64,000 nucleotides of DNA from Lepturacanthus savala. Taxonomy: Eukaryota > Chordata > Actinopteri > Scombriformes > Trichiuridae. Both the position numbers and the translations under genes were made by a program. The notes under the pieces were generated by a model that ran no database searches, was not told the origin of the DNA, and saw only the letters and a program-made list of their open reading frames with translations. Numbering within the stretch: the stretch's first letter is position 1; the number at the start of each line of letters is the position of its first letter. The DNA is taken from the NCBI GenBank assembly GCA_030544235.1, contig CM060472.1, positions 18,382,154 through 18,446,153 on the forward strand. Direction: 5' to 3'. Shown one piece after another: positions 12,800-25,058 of this stretch.

Positions 12800-13510
12800 A
12801 CAGAAGAAGTGTTCACTTTACTGAAGTAAAAATACCACAATAGAAAGTTTAAAATATTTCAATAGTAAAAGTTCTGCATTAAAAATCCTATTTAAGTAGA
12901 TGTGTGTAAGTATTAGCAGGAAAATTACTACTTAAAATATTAATTTTATCCCACTGATCTGATACCATTAGATTTGTAATATGCAGCATTAGTGTTTAGC
13001 AGCTGTTGTAGCTGCTGGAGGTGGAGCTAGTTAACTACATTAAATGATGTTACTTAGGTGTTACAGATAAATGGGGGGGCCCTGAGGTGATTAATAGGAG
13101 AGAAAAGAAGAACAGAGTCACTGTTCCTCTAATATTTTATTTTTGGTGGAATATTGGATCATTTGAATGTTTGTTGAAATAAAACCACGAGAGAATTTTA
13201 GAAGGAAAAAAAATGGATTTGGTAAAGCTGTTAACAATCATAGACAAGTGAAATGTGAACCCACTACACTGCTGTTTGTAAGATGACAGAGACTAAAAGG
13301 TTAAAATAACTTTACTTTGTTGGATTTTAAAGCTTCTTATATTATCACTGAATCAAATCTGCATCTGAAGGAATTAAATCTTCAAATAAATATAGTGTAG
13401 TGAAGCATAAAGTAGCATCACATGGAAATACTCAAGTAAAATAAAAGTACCTCAACATTGTACTTAAATGCAGTACTTGAGTAAATGTTCTTACTTACTT
13501 TCCACCACTT
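12800..13510 (+). mobile_element. Degenerate hAT-like non-autonomous element (STS-type fish repeat)
   Basis: The 5' end (cagaagaagtgttcacttta) and 3' end (gtacttgagtaaatgttctt...tttccaccact) match the inverted ends of an abundant percomorph repeat whose termini read CAGTGGTGGA. The interior 'gcagctgttgtagctgctgg' and 'gcatcacatggaaatactcaagtaaa' are also typical. Other partial copies lie at about 49485-49690, 51301-51545, 55315-55470, 60110-60489 and 62780-63003. No intact TSD was found for this copy. Confidence 0.6.
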
Positions 13511-15400
13511 TGCAACACACATAACTTTATAACGTTAAACCCAGATAAACATTAACATCGCTATCTTCATGTTTCTGCATCAATCAATTTGAGAAAAAAC
13601 AGAACAGAACATATTTCGTGTTTCCTTGTGTGATGAATATGTTTGTTCCTTATCTCACAAACAGGAAAGTTTACATTCTGTTCCTGACTCAGAACTTTTA
13701 CATCCAACCCAGAAACAACATTTAATATGTTTAATTACATCTTCTTGAGCTTGTTCTTCCTTCCTTGTTGTCACTCAAGATTCTGAGTGGGTGTGAATGT
13801 GGTTTCAGGTCTGACACACTTTTTTTAACGTGAGTATATCACACTGTAGTGGAAGTAAATCTGTCCCCAGAAAATTAACAGCCAGGGAATTGCTATCACT
13901 GATTTTGGATCTGAATATTTAGCCCCTGAATTCAACTCTTTATATAGATCAATATATAAATTGCTCAAATTCAGATCCTGACATTTGAGTAAAAATGCTT
14001 ATTGTTAAAACTGAATAATTCAGTCTATCTAGCAATAATGAGAAAAAGCTACTACTACTAATAATAATAATAATAATAATGTGAATCCTGTTATAACAGG
14101 AAATAATCTGATAATAACAGAAAGAATCACCACATCTGTAAAGTGTTTTTTTTTTCTTTAGGCTTCTATTTATATTTTGTTTAAATTATTTTATATATTA
14201 ATTTGTGGACAATACAAACTTTTACTGTTTAATCCTGACTAGAGACAATAAGGTCCTGACTTTAACCTCTGACCTTTTAAAACCTTTTTGTTCACTACAA
14301 GATGGAGGAGCTGGAGCTGAGGTTTTATTTCTGTAATGAGATATATAAATACCTAAAGAACTTATGAAATAATGAAAACTAGAATAGTTTGAAAATTAAA
14401 ACTAGGAAACAGTATTAAGTGTTTACAAAAGTGATTAAAACTGAATTTATAGAGAAAATGTTTTTAGTTTTCATCTTTTTCAAATAATCATAAAGAATCA
14501 AATATTCTGGCTAGATGAAAAAATAACTATCTTCTTATTTTTTCATCCTCTGGGTCAGTTTCAGCAACTTTTATACCTTTTATAATCCGACCCCTATTTT
14601 CCACATTACCAAAAAAAACAATTAAAACTAATACAAAATAAACATTTTACAAAAACTAACGAAACAAAAATTTAAATGAAATAAATAATAAAAACTATCA
14701 TAACCTTGACTTAACCTCGGACAAAACTGATCTGTCTTTAGTGACATTTTTCACATTGCTGAAACGACAGATCAGTTTTCAGGCATTCATGTTCCTCTGA
14801 AATCTCTCCAACATCTATTTTAAAAGACACTGATATGTTTTCTGTGTTCGTCATGAGAAATGTTTAGAGCAACACGATCACTTCATAATTACACAACAGG
14901 CTCCATCTGTTCAGAAAAAACTCTGCTTAATGAATCACCTTAGTATCAATAGTTGTGTTGCATTAATATGTCATTGGTGATTATGACAGGACGCTGCAGC
15001 TCAGCTTCCTCCTTGTTCTGTGAGCTGGTAAAAAGATGCAGCTACTGCAGCATCTTCTTGGTGTGGCTTTAATATGAGCCTGTCTGTCAGTTTTATTATT
15101 ATTGCACATGTAAATTACACTTGGTATCATCTCAAACGTCTCTTTTAAGTAAAATTGAATATTAACTTGCAGTGCACAGTGCTAAAGTGTACTTTAAGTG
15201 CACTTTAAGATGGGTAAATGATCTCTCGGGTGTCAGTTGACTTTCTTTTAATTGTCCTGCGGGACAAAGACCCTTCTGTGTAAAACATGTGTACAGATGC
15301 TGATCGACACGTGTGTTGTTGTTGATGCTGTTGCCCTGGAGATTCTCCAGCAGGCTTGCTGATGCAGGTGTGATGAAGAGCAGGTGGGAGCAGATAGGAG
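13511..15400. other. AT-rich intergenic, upstream of slc39a4
   Basis: No gene supported. A short (TAA)n run sits at about 14061-14081, and otherwise the DNA is AT-rich with short ORFs only. The last few hundred bases may hold distal promoter sequence of slc39a4. Confidence 0.5.
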
Positions 15401-15410
15401 CCGGCAGCAG

Positions 15411-15446
15411 CCAATCACGAGCCAGAGTCCGGAGTCGTTTATAAGG
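15411..15446 (+). promoter_or_regulatory. slc39a4 core promoter (CCAAT and TATA)
   Basis: A CCAAT box at 15411-15415 and a TATA-like TTTATAAGG at 15438-15446 lie about 130-165 bp before the slc39a4 start codon. Transcription would start near 15470, giving a leader of about 105 nt. I saw no perfect metal-response element (TGCRCNC) next to it. Confidence 0.6.
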
Positions 15447-15574
15447 ACCGAGAGTTGCGCCGTGAACAAGTGCTGTGAACAGGACCGTTTCAGCCCGGAC
15501 CCGCCTGTTTCTGCTCTTTCTGACTCATTTTTTTGTTTCAATATTTGAAGTAGCCCGTGTTGAAGTATTGAAAG

Positions 15575-16050
15575 ATGAGTTCCTCCGCGCTGCTGCTCTC
15601 TCTGCTCGTCAGCTGGGCTTGGTTCGGTTCCGGTTCGGGTTGTGCCGCCGTGGAGCAGGCGTACGGCGCCGTGGCGGGCGTCGTGTCTCCGGGGCAGCGG
15701 CTTCTGTCCGGCCCGTCGCTCCGCAGCCTCTTTAATAGGCTGCAGAAACGTGTGCAGTGCGGCGACGTGTCGTGTGAAAAGGTGAGTTTTATTGGGCTTA
15801 GCTCCGCAGCCAGGTCGCGCAGGTGCTGCCTCACCTGCAGGTCGAGGTCCACGAGCCGTACGCAGCCGCACGTGCCGCGTGCTCATTATTATACATATAA
15901 TCCACATTAAACATGTGTTGGAGTCAAACAAAGTACATTTAGTCAAATGTTGTACTGCAGTTTTGAGGTTTGTACTTAACTTTTTTCCTTGTGAAGCTGC
16001 AGCTATGTAGCTACATGTAATGAACTGTAGTTACTTTACTGATCAGTATA

Positions 16051-16130
<80 letters not shown>

Positions 16131-19100
16131 TTCAATGTGGTGTCACTAGTTTTACTTGGTGAAGTAATTACGTAAATTGCCTCCTTCTTCTGGTTAAAAC
16201 TGATCTGCACCTGTTCCCACCTGACAACACCGAAGCGTTCCAGTTTCTCTGTATGAGGTCATTGTTAATGAACATTTATTGCTCTGTGATTTAATGACGT
16301 CTTGTTAAACTAAACTGAAGCAGCGCCATGTGTGGAGTGAGAAGCCCTGATCACAGACAGGACGATAGAAAACGCTTCTCTCTGCTTATAAGACTCAAAG
16401 GGTCTTTTTTTTCTAATATAACAACGTGACATTAAAGGTGTAGGTCTATAAAGGTTTATAGTATAAAACACAACACACAAACATGACATAAACAGAAATG
16501 AAGAAAATAAAACTACAGTAGACCAAAAGTATCTGTGGTTATTATTAGTATTTAAATAATCACTGGTTGATTTCATGTTTTTTTGTATTATGTAAAAGTA
16601 TTATGGCTTCATAATATCTTTAGAACCTTTTCCAATCGTAGGTCATCAGGACATATGTGAGAGTATTTAATGTTTTGGTTTATCAACATGGAGCCAATTT
16701 CAAATAATTTAATTAATAGTCATAATTGTACAGTACTTGAGAAAATCAACTTCAATCTCAGCCTTTCTTACTGCAATCATGTTTGTATATGTATTGAATA
16801 AATGGCAAAACAATCACTATATATATAAATATATATACATTTTTATACATCAAGTCTAGTCATTGTTTTTTTATGATTTTATGTTCAGTATTTGTTCAGT
16901 ATTTATCAGTACGAGTCCTTGAGTGCGTCAGCAATAATCTGCAGGGATGGACGGATCATGATTGATAATCTGTAGAACAGTCGTCAGTCAGAGTGACTGT
17001 ACAGACAGAAAATCAAGAGACTTTACTTTTACTACACATCACAGTGCTAATAAGCATGAAGCAGTGAAAGTATTCAGTAGCCTGTAAAAAACTGACTTTT
17101 TTTTTACAGATTTGTTATTTTTTATTGTTTATAAAAGTCAATAAAACACACGTCATTTAAACTACAAAAATATACAAGTGTGTACTGTAAAATAAAATGT
17201 ATACATTTTTAATAATTTTAATCATTAAATATCAATTAATATAGTATGATTTTACATACACAGATTTGACATAAAATTACATAATTACACTCAATTTATA
17301 ACAGCACATCTCTGTAGTTGTATTATAGCAGTGTCAGTGTGGAACTTAAATAGTTTTATAGGTGTAGATACAGAAAATAACTTTATTCGTATGAGATGAC
17401 TATTTTCTGTTATTTTACAGTGTTCTAATGGCTCACGGCTGCTGGAGTTTTAGTTTTTTTTTACTTTTTAAAACATTTTTACAGGGTAGTTTCCTAGGTT
17501 GCTCGTCAACTTGTTATAACCAGTGTTCTAGCAGATAATACAAACTTTAAATAGGTTCAATAAAGTAATAAAACTCATTTGACCTACAATAAAAATTTAA
17601 AAAGTCAACGTGACCAAACTCTTTGACATTGTCACTTCAAAGTTTAAAGGGTTAGTTCAAACATGCCTTTACTGCTAATTAGTCAGGAAGGTCATTTTAG
17701 TTTTATGTGTCCAAGTTCTGCAGTGTCACTCGTCTTCTGTGGCCTTCTTTTCCTGCACTAACGAGGAGAATGAAATTTAACAAGTGCTGCGCAAAGTATT
17801 GAAAAGCAATAATTAAGGGGAAATGTTACGCCGCAGAATCCATGGAAAATGCTGCAAAATGTTTTCATCTTGACTTTCTCTGCAATTAAAGTTGAACTAT
17901 TGAAAAGAGGAAACTGGGAAACAAAGCTGCTGTGGATTCTTGAAATAAAAAAATATTAAAATTAAAAAATTGAAATTTAAAGATTATATTTAACATGTTC
18001 TGTTGCTCACCACAATGTGTGAATGTTTGTCTCTGTGTGGATGTTGTATAGTGTGATCTGGGAGAGGGTGTTCACCAGCTGATCAGCAACTACTCCGGAA
18101 ACTCTACTCTCAGTGTGTCTGAGTTCAGTGACGTCGCTGCAGGTTGTGTCCTGTACCTCACTGCTCCAGGTCTGGTCTGTCAGGCCCTGAACCAGGGGAG
18201 GTGGGGAGAGGAGGCACAACACTTCCTGCACAGGATCTCACATGGGGAGGAGCATCATGAAGAGGCACATCATGGCGAGGAACATCATGGCGAGGAACAT
18301 CATGGCGAGGAACATCATGGCGAGGAACATCATGGCGAGGAACATCATGGTGAAGAGCATCATGGGGAGGACCATGACAATGGACACCATGAGGAACAAC
18401 ATAAACATGAACACATCAATTTACATGGAATGGAAACTGTGCTTCGGGAGCTCCAGGACCACTATGAGCCCACAGACAGTGAGGTGAGAAAAGACTGTTA
18501 GTCAAAGTTAGTAAAAGAGAAATTCACTGCTTTCTCTTTAATGCTTTAACGCTTTAATCCTAGAACTAGTCATATAGAACTAATCCGTATAGAACCAGTC
18601 AGTATAGAACCAGTTATTACAGGACCAGTCTGAATAGAACTGGTCTATAGAGAACCAGTCATTATAGAACCACTTAATATAGAAACAGGCAGAATAGAAC
18701 CAGTAAGAATAGATTCAGTCTGTGTAGAATCAGTCAGTATGATAAATGAGATCATGAGCAATTCTTTAATTTCTTTTCCTGATCACAGTGACCTGCAGGG
18801 TTGCAAAGGGCTGTGAACTTTTCAGTAAATTTTCATAGGAAGATAAGCTCAGGATTTTAGAACTTTTTCTTTTTCCCAATGTTCAAAGTTGGCAAATTTG
18901 GAAATTAACATTACTATGACCTTCGACTTTATTTGTAAGTAGAACATATAATAATTAATAAATAATTCACATGGAAAGTTCCAACTTTGAAAATTCCTCC
19001 AATTTTGCAATGCTATTCATCATGAATGCTTATTAAAACTTGTGTTTTGCCTCTAACGCTTCTCCTCGTTCTACCGCTTCTTTGTCACCATGGTAACAGA

Positions 19101-19798
19101 GCTGTGTGACAGCTCGGGACATCATGATGGAGGTCGAAGCCTCAGCAGACCACAGGAAGCCGGTCGGGGCAGTTCTGGGCTGCGTCCTATATCACGCCTT
19201 GCAAGGCCATTGTTTCCTGACCCTGCCAGAGGAGAGCTTCTTCCTGGAATATATCATGGAACAGCTTGGGTCCAAGAACTTCACTGTCCGAGGTAAATGT
19301 CCCGCACAACAACACATGAGTAGCTGGAGTTCGGTTTCAGTTGAGAAACGTTTTCAGGGAAACGTTGTCTTACTTTAAATGAACTTGAATCCTGAATCTG
19401 AGTTTGTTCCCTGTAGACCTGGAAGCTCTCATGAGGAGACTGAACATCGGACCCACGGACCACAACCATGAGCATGAAGATGGACACGATCACCATGGCC
19501 ATGAACAGGATCACCATGGAGATGAGCATGATGGTCATGGAGATGAACACGCTGACCATGATCACAGTGGAGATAGAAAGAGGAAGAGGAGGAGCCATGG
19601 ACACCACGAGGATCACGGGAAAAACTCCACCTGGGATCAGGTACAATAACAACATCACATGAGTGATGATTCAGTTATTAGCAGTGATGGTGGGAGGATG
19701 CAGCATTTTATTTGAAGTGTGAATACTGAAGATAAAGGTGATTTTTCAAAATAAAAGCCCAAGAGAGAAATTGTGTGTTAACAGGGAATTCGGGAGTG

Positions 19799-19830
<32 letters not shown>

Positions 19831-20085
19831 TCCCATGAGGACCAACTCCTGTAAGAGTCTGCTGATCAGTCTCACTTGTCCGTTTCTCAGCACTGCTTCT
19901 CGGCTGAAGAGTTGTTACTGATCCACAGTCGGGCGGAGAACAGCTCTGCTTCCTCCAACCCGGGTCAGCCCGACCTGGCTCAACTCAGCCCGGCACTGGT
20001 GCAGCAGATCCTGAGTAAAGCCTGTACAAACACCTTAGAGTCGGCCAAACTGGACAGACTCAGTACGGCTGAGAGTAAGTATGTA

Positions 20086-20120
<35 letters not shown>

Positions 20121-22599
20121 ATATAGTAAAAGTTGCAGGTAAAGATAAAGTTTTAAAATAAAGAGTATTTTTACATCAAAACTGATTAAAATCCCTGTTA
20201 TTTATTTTAAGCAAACTTTGAAACGTGTGGATTTGTATTTCCTGACTCGTCTTGTAGGATACCTCTACGCAACCATCGCCAACGTGGTGATAACACTGGT
20301 GTCCATGTTCGGCATCGTGGTGCTGCTGTGCACCTCCTGCACCAGCTTGTTCCAGCTGTGCATCCAGTTCTGCATCAGCCTGGCTGTCGGCTCACTCACC
20401 GGAGACGCTTTACTGCACCTGCTGCCCATGGTGAGAGACAAAACACTACAAACTAAACTCATTTATTCACACTCAAATGCGTTTAATATCAGGAAACTGT
20501 TTCTCATATTCATTTACTATTGTTACTGTCTCATTTACTTTTAAAATCAGTCATTTTACGTTTGCATACAATTCACTACTAAAACTAAAAGAAATAAAAA
20601 AGAAAGGAATAAGGAAAGGAAGACTTGTCGAACTCCATCCTCTATTAGCCCTTTTTATCCTAATGATCACAGTTGCTTAGGGACATCGTGTTCTCACTTC
20701 TTGTTCTTGTCCAGCAGTGAATCTTCTCAGCTTGTGTTCCTGTGGCAGATTCTTGTTCTGACTTCTTGTTGCGGCCGTGTGTCTAGTTTCTAGGGTTACA
20801 TGTTCACTCGGACGACCACAGCACACATTCACACAATGGCGAGGAAGAAAGTCCAGAGTACATTTACAAGATGCTGGTTCTGCTGGCTGGGATCTACTAT
20901 TTCTACCTGATGGAATCAATCTTCGCTCTCATCATCACCTATAAGAAAAAAGACAATCGTCACCATCATCAACATCATCATGGGGTGAGCACAACTGTAA
21001 ACTGTAAAAAACTAACTATTCACTATTTTTTTAAACTTGAATTTTTATATCATATTTGCAATATTAAGTCACTTCAGCCTGATTATAGAACAAATAACTG
21101 AAATATAAAGCATCCTAATACTGTAATATTGTTGTTTCTTATATAATATATCTTTATTTTTTAATATATATATATATTTTTATACTGTGATATTCATTTT
21201 TGTATGTTGACCCAAGCCTGATTGAATATTAAATAGTCATGAAACATAGAAAATGTACAATGAGATAAATCTGCTTTGCTTCTGTGTGCAAAATACCGAC
21301 TCATACTCTCAGTCTAATAATAATACTAATTATACAATACTACTACTAATATTAATAATAACAATAATAATATATAACGTGTTGTTTCCTCGCTATTTCT
21401 CTCTCCTTCTGTCTTCAGGAAGAATCAGAGCCTCACCACTGTGACCACGGGAGAGTTTTAGAGATGTATCAGCAGGAAAGGAAAGAAAAAGATAAATCAT
21501 CAATAACAGCATCAAAAACAGACTTGGTGAGAAACTTGACAATTAACCTTCAGTACAGAAACATCTTTATCAGGAGCTGTTAGAGTTTCCACCTCAAAGG
21601 TCTCAGACTGTTCACTTTCCCTGTGTTTTATGTACAGTAAAGCTGGGAATCTCTTGTTAATTATTAAACAAAGAAAGCTTAGGTCTATCTGTTAAATAAA
21701 ACATTATATACGTTGTTATATACGTATGTTTCAGGTCGACTGTGACGAGATTGAAATGTCACATTCAAAACCAAAAGAGCGGACGAGAGGTGAGGAAAGT
21801 TATTATCATCCAACACAAAACCAGTCCTGACATCATGAAGCTATGATGAGTAATTGCTGTTCCTGACCTCTAACCACAGCTCTGTGTGTGTGTGTGTGTT
21901 TCCCTGTAGAACAGCGTCTGCTGCCTTATATGATCACTCTGGGCGATGGGATCCACAACTTTGCAGACGGCTTAGCGATAGGTGCAGCTTTCTCCCTGTC
22001 ATGGAAGTCTGGTTTGGCCACATCACTGGCTGTACTCTGCCACGAACTGCCACACGAACTGGGTGAGGCGCTCGCACACACGCACAGGCGCACACACATA
22101 CGCACCTTGTGTTTTGCACTTTTTACTGCAGTTCTGTTCTTGTGATTGTTTCTTAACGACGTCCTTCCGTCTCGGTTCCGTCCAGGTGACTTCGCCATTT
22201 TGCTCCACAGCGGCATATCAGTCCGTAAGGCGCTGCTTTTAAACGTGGGCAGCGCCATGACCTCCTTCATCGGCCTGTACATCGCTCTGTCTGTAGCCAC
22301 GGACCTCGCCACCAAACAGTGGATCGCCGCCATCACTGCAGGACTCTTCCTGTACGTGGGATTGGCTGATATGGTGAGTGTCTGCACACCACAATATTAA
22401 TAAGGAGAATAATAATAAATCATACAGAGGAAGCTCGGCCTAACTCCTTTATGCCTTTGTCTCCTCACAGCTCCCCACCATGGTTCATATAAACCATAAG
22501 AGGCCCTGGCTGGTATTTCTGCTGCAGAATATCGGCCTCCTGAGTGGCTGGGCCATTATGCTGCTGCTGTCCCTTTACGAGGAGAGAATCAGCTTTTAA
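15575..22599 (+). CDS. slc39a4: Zinc transporter ZIP4 (slc39a4)
   Basis: Plasma-membrane importer moving Zn2+ into the cytosol; in mammals it is the main intestinal zinc uptake route. Inferred exons: 15575-15781, 18052-18483, 19100-19292, 19417-19640, 19891-20074, 20258-20430, 20787-20984, 21419-21526, 21735-21789, 21910-22062, 22186-22373, 22471-22599. Phases close to 747 aa, against about 650 in human ZIP4. A signal peptide covers about residues 1-24. A long Cys-containing ectodomain carries two His-rich insertions: HHGEE repeats in exon 2 and HDHHGHEQDHH-type sequence in exon 4. Eight membrane spans follow. The third cytosolic loop has an HHHQHHHG cluster. Metal-binding HNFADGLAIG (span 4) and HELPHELGD (span 5) are intact. 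The C-terminus is LLLSLYEERISF. The LIV-1 subfamily is certain; ZIP4 is preferred over ZIP12 because recql4 is the neighbour, as in human. Candidate poly(A) signals are ATTAAA 23042-23047 and AATAAA 23373-23378. Confidence 0.92.
16052..16125 (+). repeat. (TA)n microsatellite, slc39a4 intron 1
   Basis: About 37 uninterrupted TA units in the 2.3-kb first intron. The rest of that intron (to 18051) is AT-rich. A weak resemblance to fish repeats shows at about 15925-16030 and 17645-17760, and no further exon is seen. Confidence 0.9.
18268..18372 (+). repeat. Coding 15-bp tandem array (HHGEE)
   Basis: Inside slc39a4 exon 2. Five identical copies of CATCATGGCGAGGAA start at 18268, 18283, 18298, 18313 and 18328. 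Two variant copies follow (HHGEE with synonymous changes, then HHGED). It encodes a His/Glu-rich ectodomain segment likely to bind zinc. Each unit is five codons, so copy-number changes keep the frame. Confidence 0.95.
18559..18745 (+). repeat. Minisatellite of about 16-17 bp units, slc39a4 intron 2
   Basis: Roughly ten diverged copies of a 'tatagaaccagtcagtA' type unit run in tandem just after exon 2. Units differ by a few substitutions each, so it is an older array than the coding one. Confidence 0.8.
19799..20119 (+). repeat. Homopolymer T and (TG)n flanking slc39a4 exon 5
   Basis: A T run of about 25 (19799-19823) precedes exon 5 and forms a distal pyrimidine tract. A (TG)n tract at 20089-20119 begins 14 bp after the exon 5 donor. 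Intronic UG repeats can bind splicing factors such as TDP-43/CELF, but any effect here is speculation. Confidence 0.8.
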
Positions 22600-25058
22600 T
22601 ACAGGTTTCAAATGTTGTTCACTGATACCTCAAGCAGAAAAGCCCCACAAACTTCAGTTGGATTAATGCTGAACGGCAACAGATGTAGCTATAAAACCGG
22701 AATCTCAGTGTACATATTAGTGTTTTATAATTAAGCAATGTAATTATGAAGTGAACGTTGAGAACAAAGTGTAATGACGAGAGAATAATGACATCAGCGT
22801 TTAACATCACAATGTAATTCTGTCTATGACAAACAATTACATCAGCACAGGATTAGATCAGACGACAAATTAAGCCAAACTCAGACTTTCTCTCATCATA
22901 TTTTCTTCTATTGTTATTCCACCTCCACAACAACAGATCAACAACAACCTCCTGCTGTACTTACAGTTTGTGAAACAATGACGTCACTCAAACACTTTTT
23001 ACTGCACATCATAACAGCTTTTGTCTGTTCCCAATTTCTATATTAAATTGAACCATTTTAAAATGACCCCATAATGAACGTGCTTTATTCATCTCTTATT
23101 TCCAAAGAGCCGTTGATCATTTTTCCAGCGATCAGGTGTTGTGTTTTCCTCATCACCTTCTCCAGGGTTTAGGCCTTTGGTTTCTGATCTGCAGCATCTG
23201 TGGTTTCGATGCTTCCTATTCACTGAAAATTCTCAAGAATTCTGCATTTTCACATCATCAGCATCTCACAAAAGGATTTTCATTGTTTCTTTTGTGGTTG
23301 TAAAGTCATGACTTTTGTGTCTCACTTTAAAAAACTTATTTTCAGCACCTAAAAGGTCTTTCTAAAACTATAAATAAAATATATATTAGAATTTTCATAT
23401 AACTTTCAACTTTATCTTACAGAAATGTAACCCTTTAAATTAATTTTAAACATTTTTTTGATAACGCCACTAGGAGTAAAAACAATACACACCTTTACCA
23501 AATGGTTATAGTACAATCACAGCCCAATTATAAAAATTAAGCCCAAAGGCCTTTCGAGGTCCTGCTGAGAGAATGTGAATGAATGAAAGAAGGTGGAGGA
23601 CTTTCTCTTTATCTGTTTCATCTAATCTCTTTAGGTCACTTACACTTATGAATTAGGGGCAGAGTCCACTGACAACTCACCACACAAAGCGGGAGACAGA
23701 ACATGCATATGTTGCAGGTAAGCATGCATTATGTATGTATGTGAAGTCATGTGATGCATGTGTCATCAGACGCAGTCGCACCAAATTATAGATTTAATGA
23801 CAACATTTAGTTCGTGCTGATCCTTTAATCATGCTGTAAAGTACAAATAGAGGCTATTACAGCATGTAGTTGCTGACAGAGGAACTATGTTCCCCTAAAG
23901 TCAGCTTTTCTGCAAATGACAAATTGACATCCATAATTTTGTGATTCTACGAGGTTTTATGAGCCACCGGAGCCACGTAACTCACTCTACCAATAAAACA
24001 TAACGATAATTAGCTCTGAAACTGGACCTTTGCGCTTCACATTCTACTGGATAATGTGTGTTTTACAGTACTGTTTATAGACGTGCAGATTTAACAGAGA
24101 GGTGTCAGGAAGACCTGTATGGTTGGATTACACTGGAAGTGTAGCTGGATGTAATGCAGTAACACAGAAACCGGAGCAATGAATAAAAACAGATTATTCA
24201 TTATGAGAGGAATGTGAACACTGGTGTTGGACAGTTTCAGGGTGGATCACCACACCACAGCCCGTCAGCCAATATAAGCACTATAAACAGTATATAGAGT
24301 ACATGCTCAGAGTACAAGTTGTCAAAGTTGCAGCAGATATGTTTCATGCAGAATTCACTGTTAAAATGCACCAAAGAGGTTTTATTAATGTCCTTTTAGC
24401 TTTCAACACAACTCATTTTGCAACACAAATCAACCTGAGCTCCTTGTTCTCAGATGAAGCCTCCAGTCTCTGCACATTGATCGCTTCCATTCCAATGAAT
24501 CAGAGGCCCTGAGTCATGCTACATTCTGCCCTAGTTGTTTGATCCAACAAAGCTCTTTTCAGTAACAAGACGCAATAAAACTTCATTTGAGTAAATGTTT
24601 ACAAAGGTGAGGTTGAAGAATCTGCACCTGCACTCTGTAAAGTGAATCATCTAGACCTCATAAGACCTTTCAGTCAATACAGGTTAATATTTGGATTCTT
24701 GTCATGAGTCAATAGCAACACTGATACAGCAGGACGGTCAGAGTAGGAAGAGTTTTTACTTCCTCCTATCAGTTCACTTCTGGGACTTGTTTTTTTGAGT
24801 CAGTACAAACAGAACCCACTGCCAAGATAAGACCTGTTCTATTCATACCACACAGAAAGAAACTCCCCGTCTGCTCACATGCTGAAAGATTAATATAAAA
24901 TGGTATTTTAATTAATGCCACTGCTAGACCAACTAGAAAAATAGAAATATTTTATTAATTACAGTTTACAAAGAACATTTTGAACATATTAAAAAAAAAA
25001 ATTGAATATATAGGAAACATCACAAGTTAAATAACTGAATGTTTGTGCGTTTGTTCGG
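22600..25058. other. Convergent intergenic region slc39a4/recql4
   Basis: It holds the 3' UTRs of both genes. Candidate slc39a4 poly(A) signals are at 23042-23047 and 23373-23378. A recql4 AATAAA (minus) is at 24951-24956. No other gene is supported; the longest ORF (about 24303-24512) resembles nothing. Confidence 0.6.
24951..24956 (-). promoter_or_regulatory. recql4 polyadenylation signal
   Basis: Plus-strand TTTATT reads AATAAA on the minus strand, 103 bp past the recql4 stop codon, giving a short 3' UTR. Confidence 0.6.

Noticed and set aside
15248..15946. 232-codon minus-strand ORF antisense to slc39a4 exon 1
   Set aside because: It is the GC-rich antisense shadow of the real first exon and its promoter, with no recognisable domain and Arg/Ala-rich composition.
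18242..18487. 81-codon Met/Ile/Ala-rich ORF overlapping slc39a4 exon 2
   Set aside because: An out-of-frame reading of the 15-bp coding repeats.
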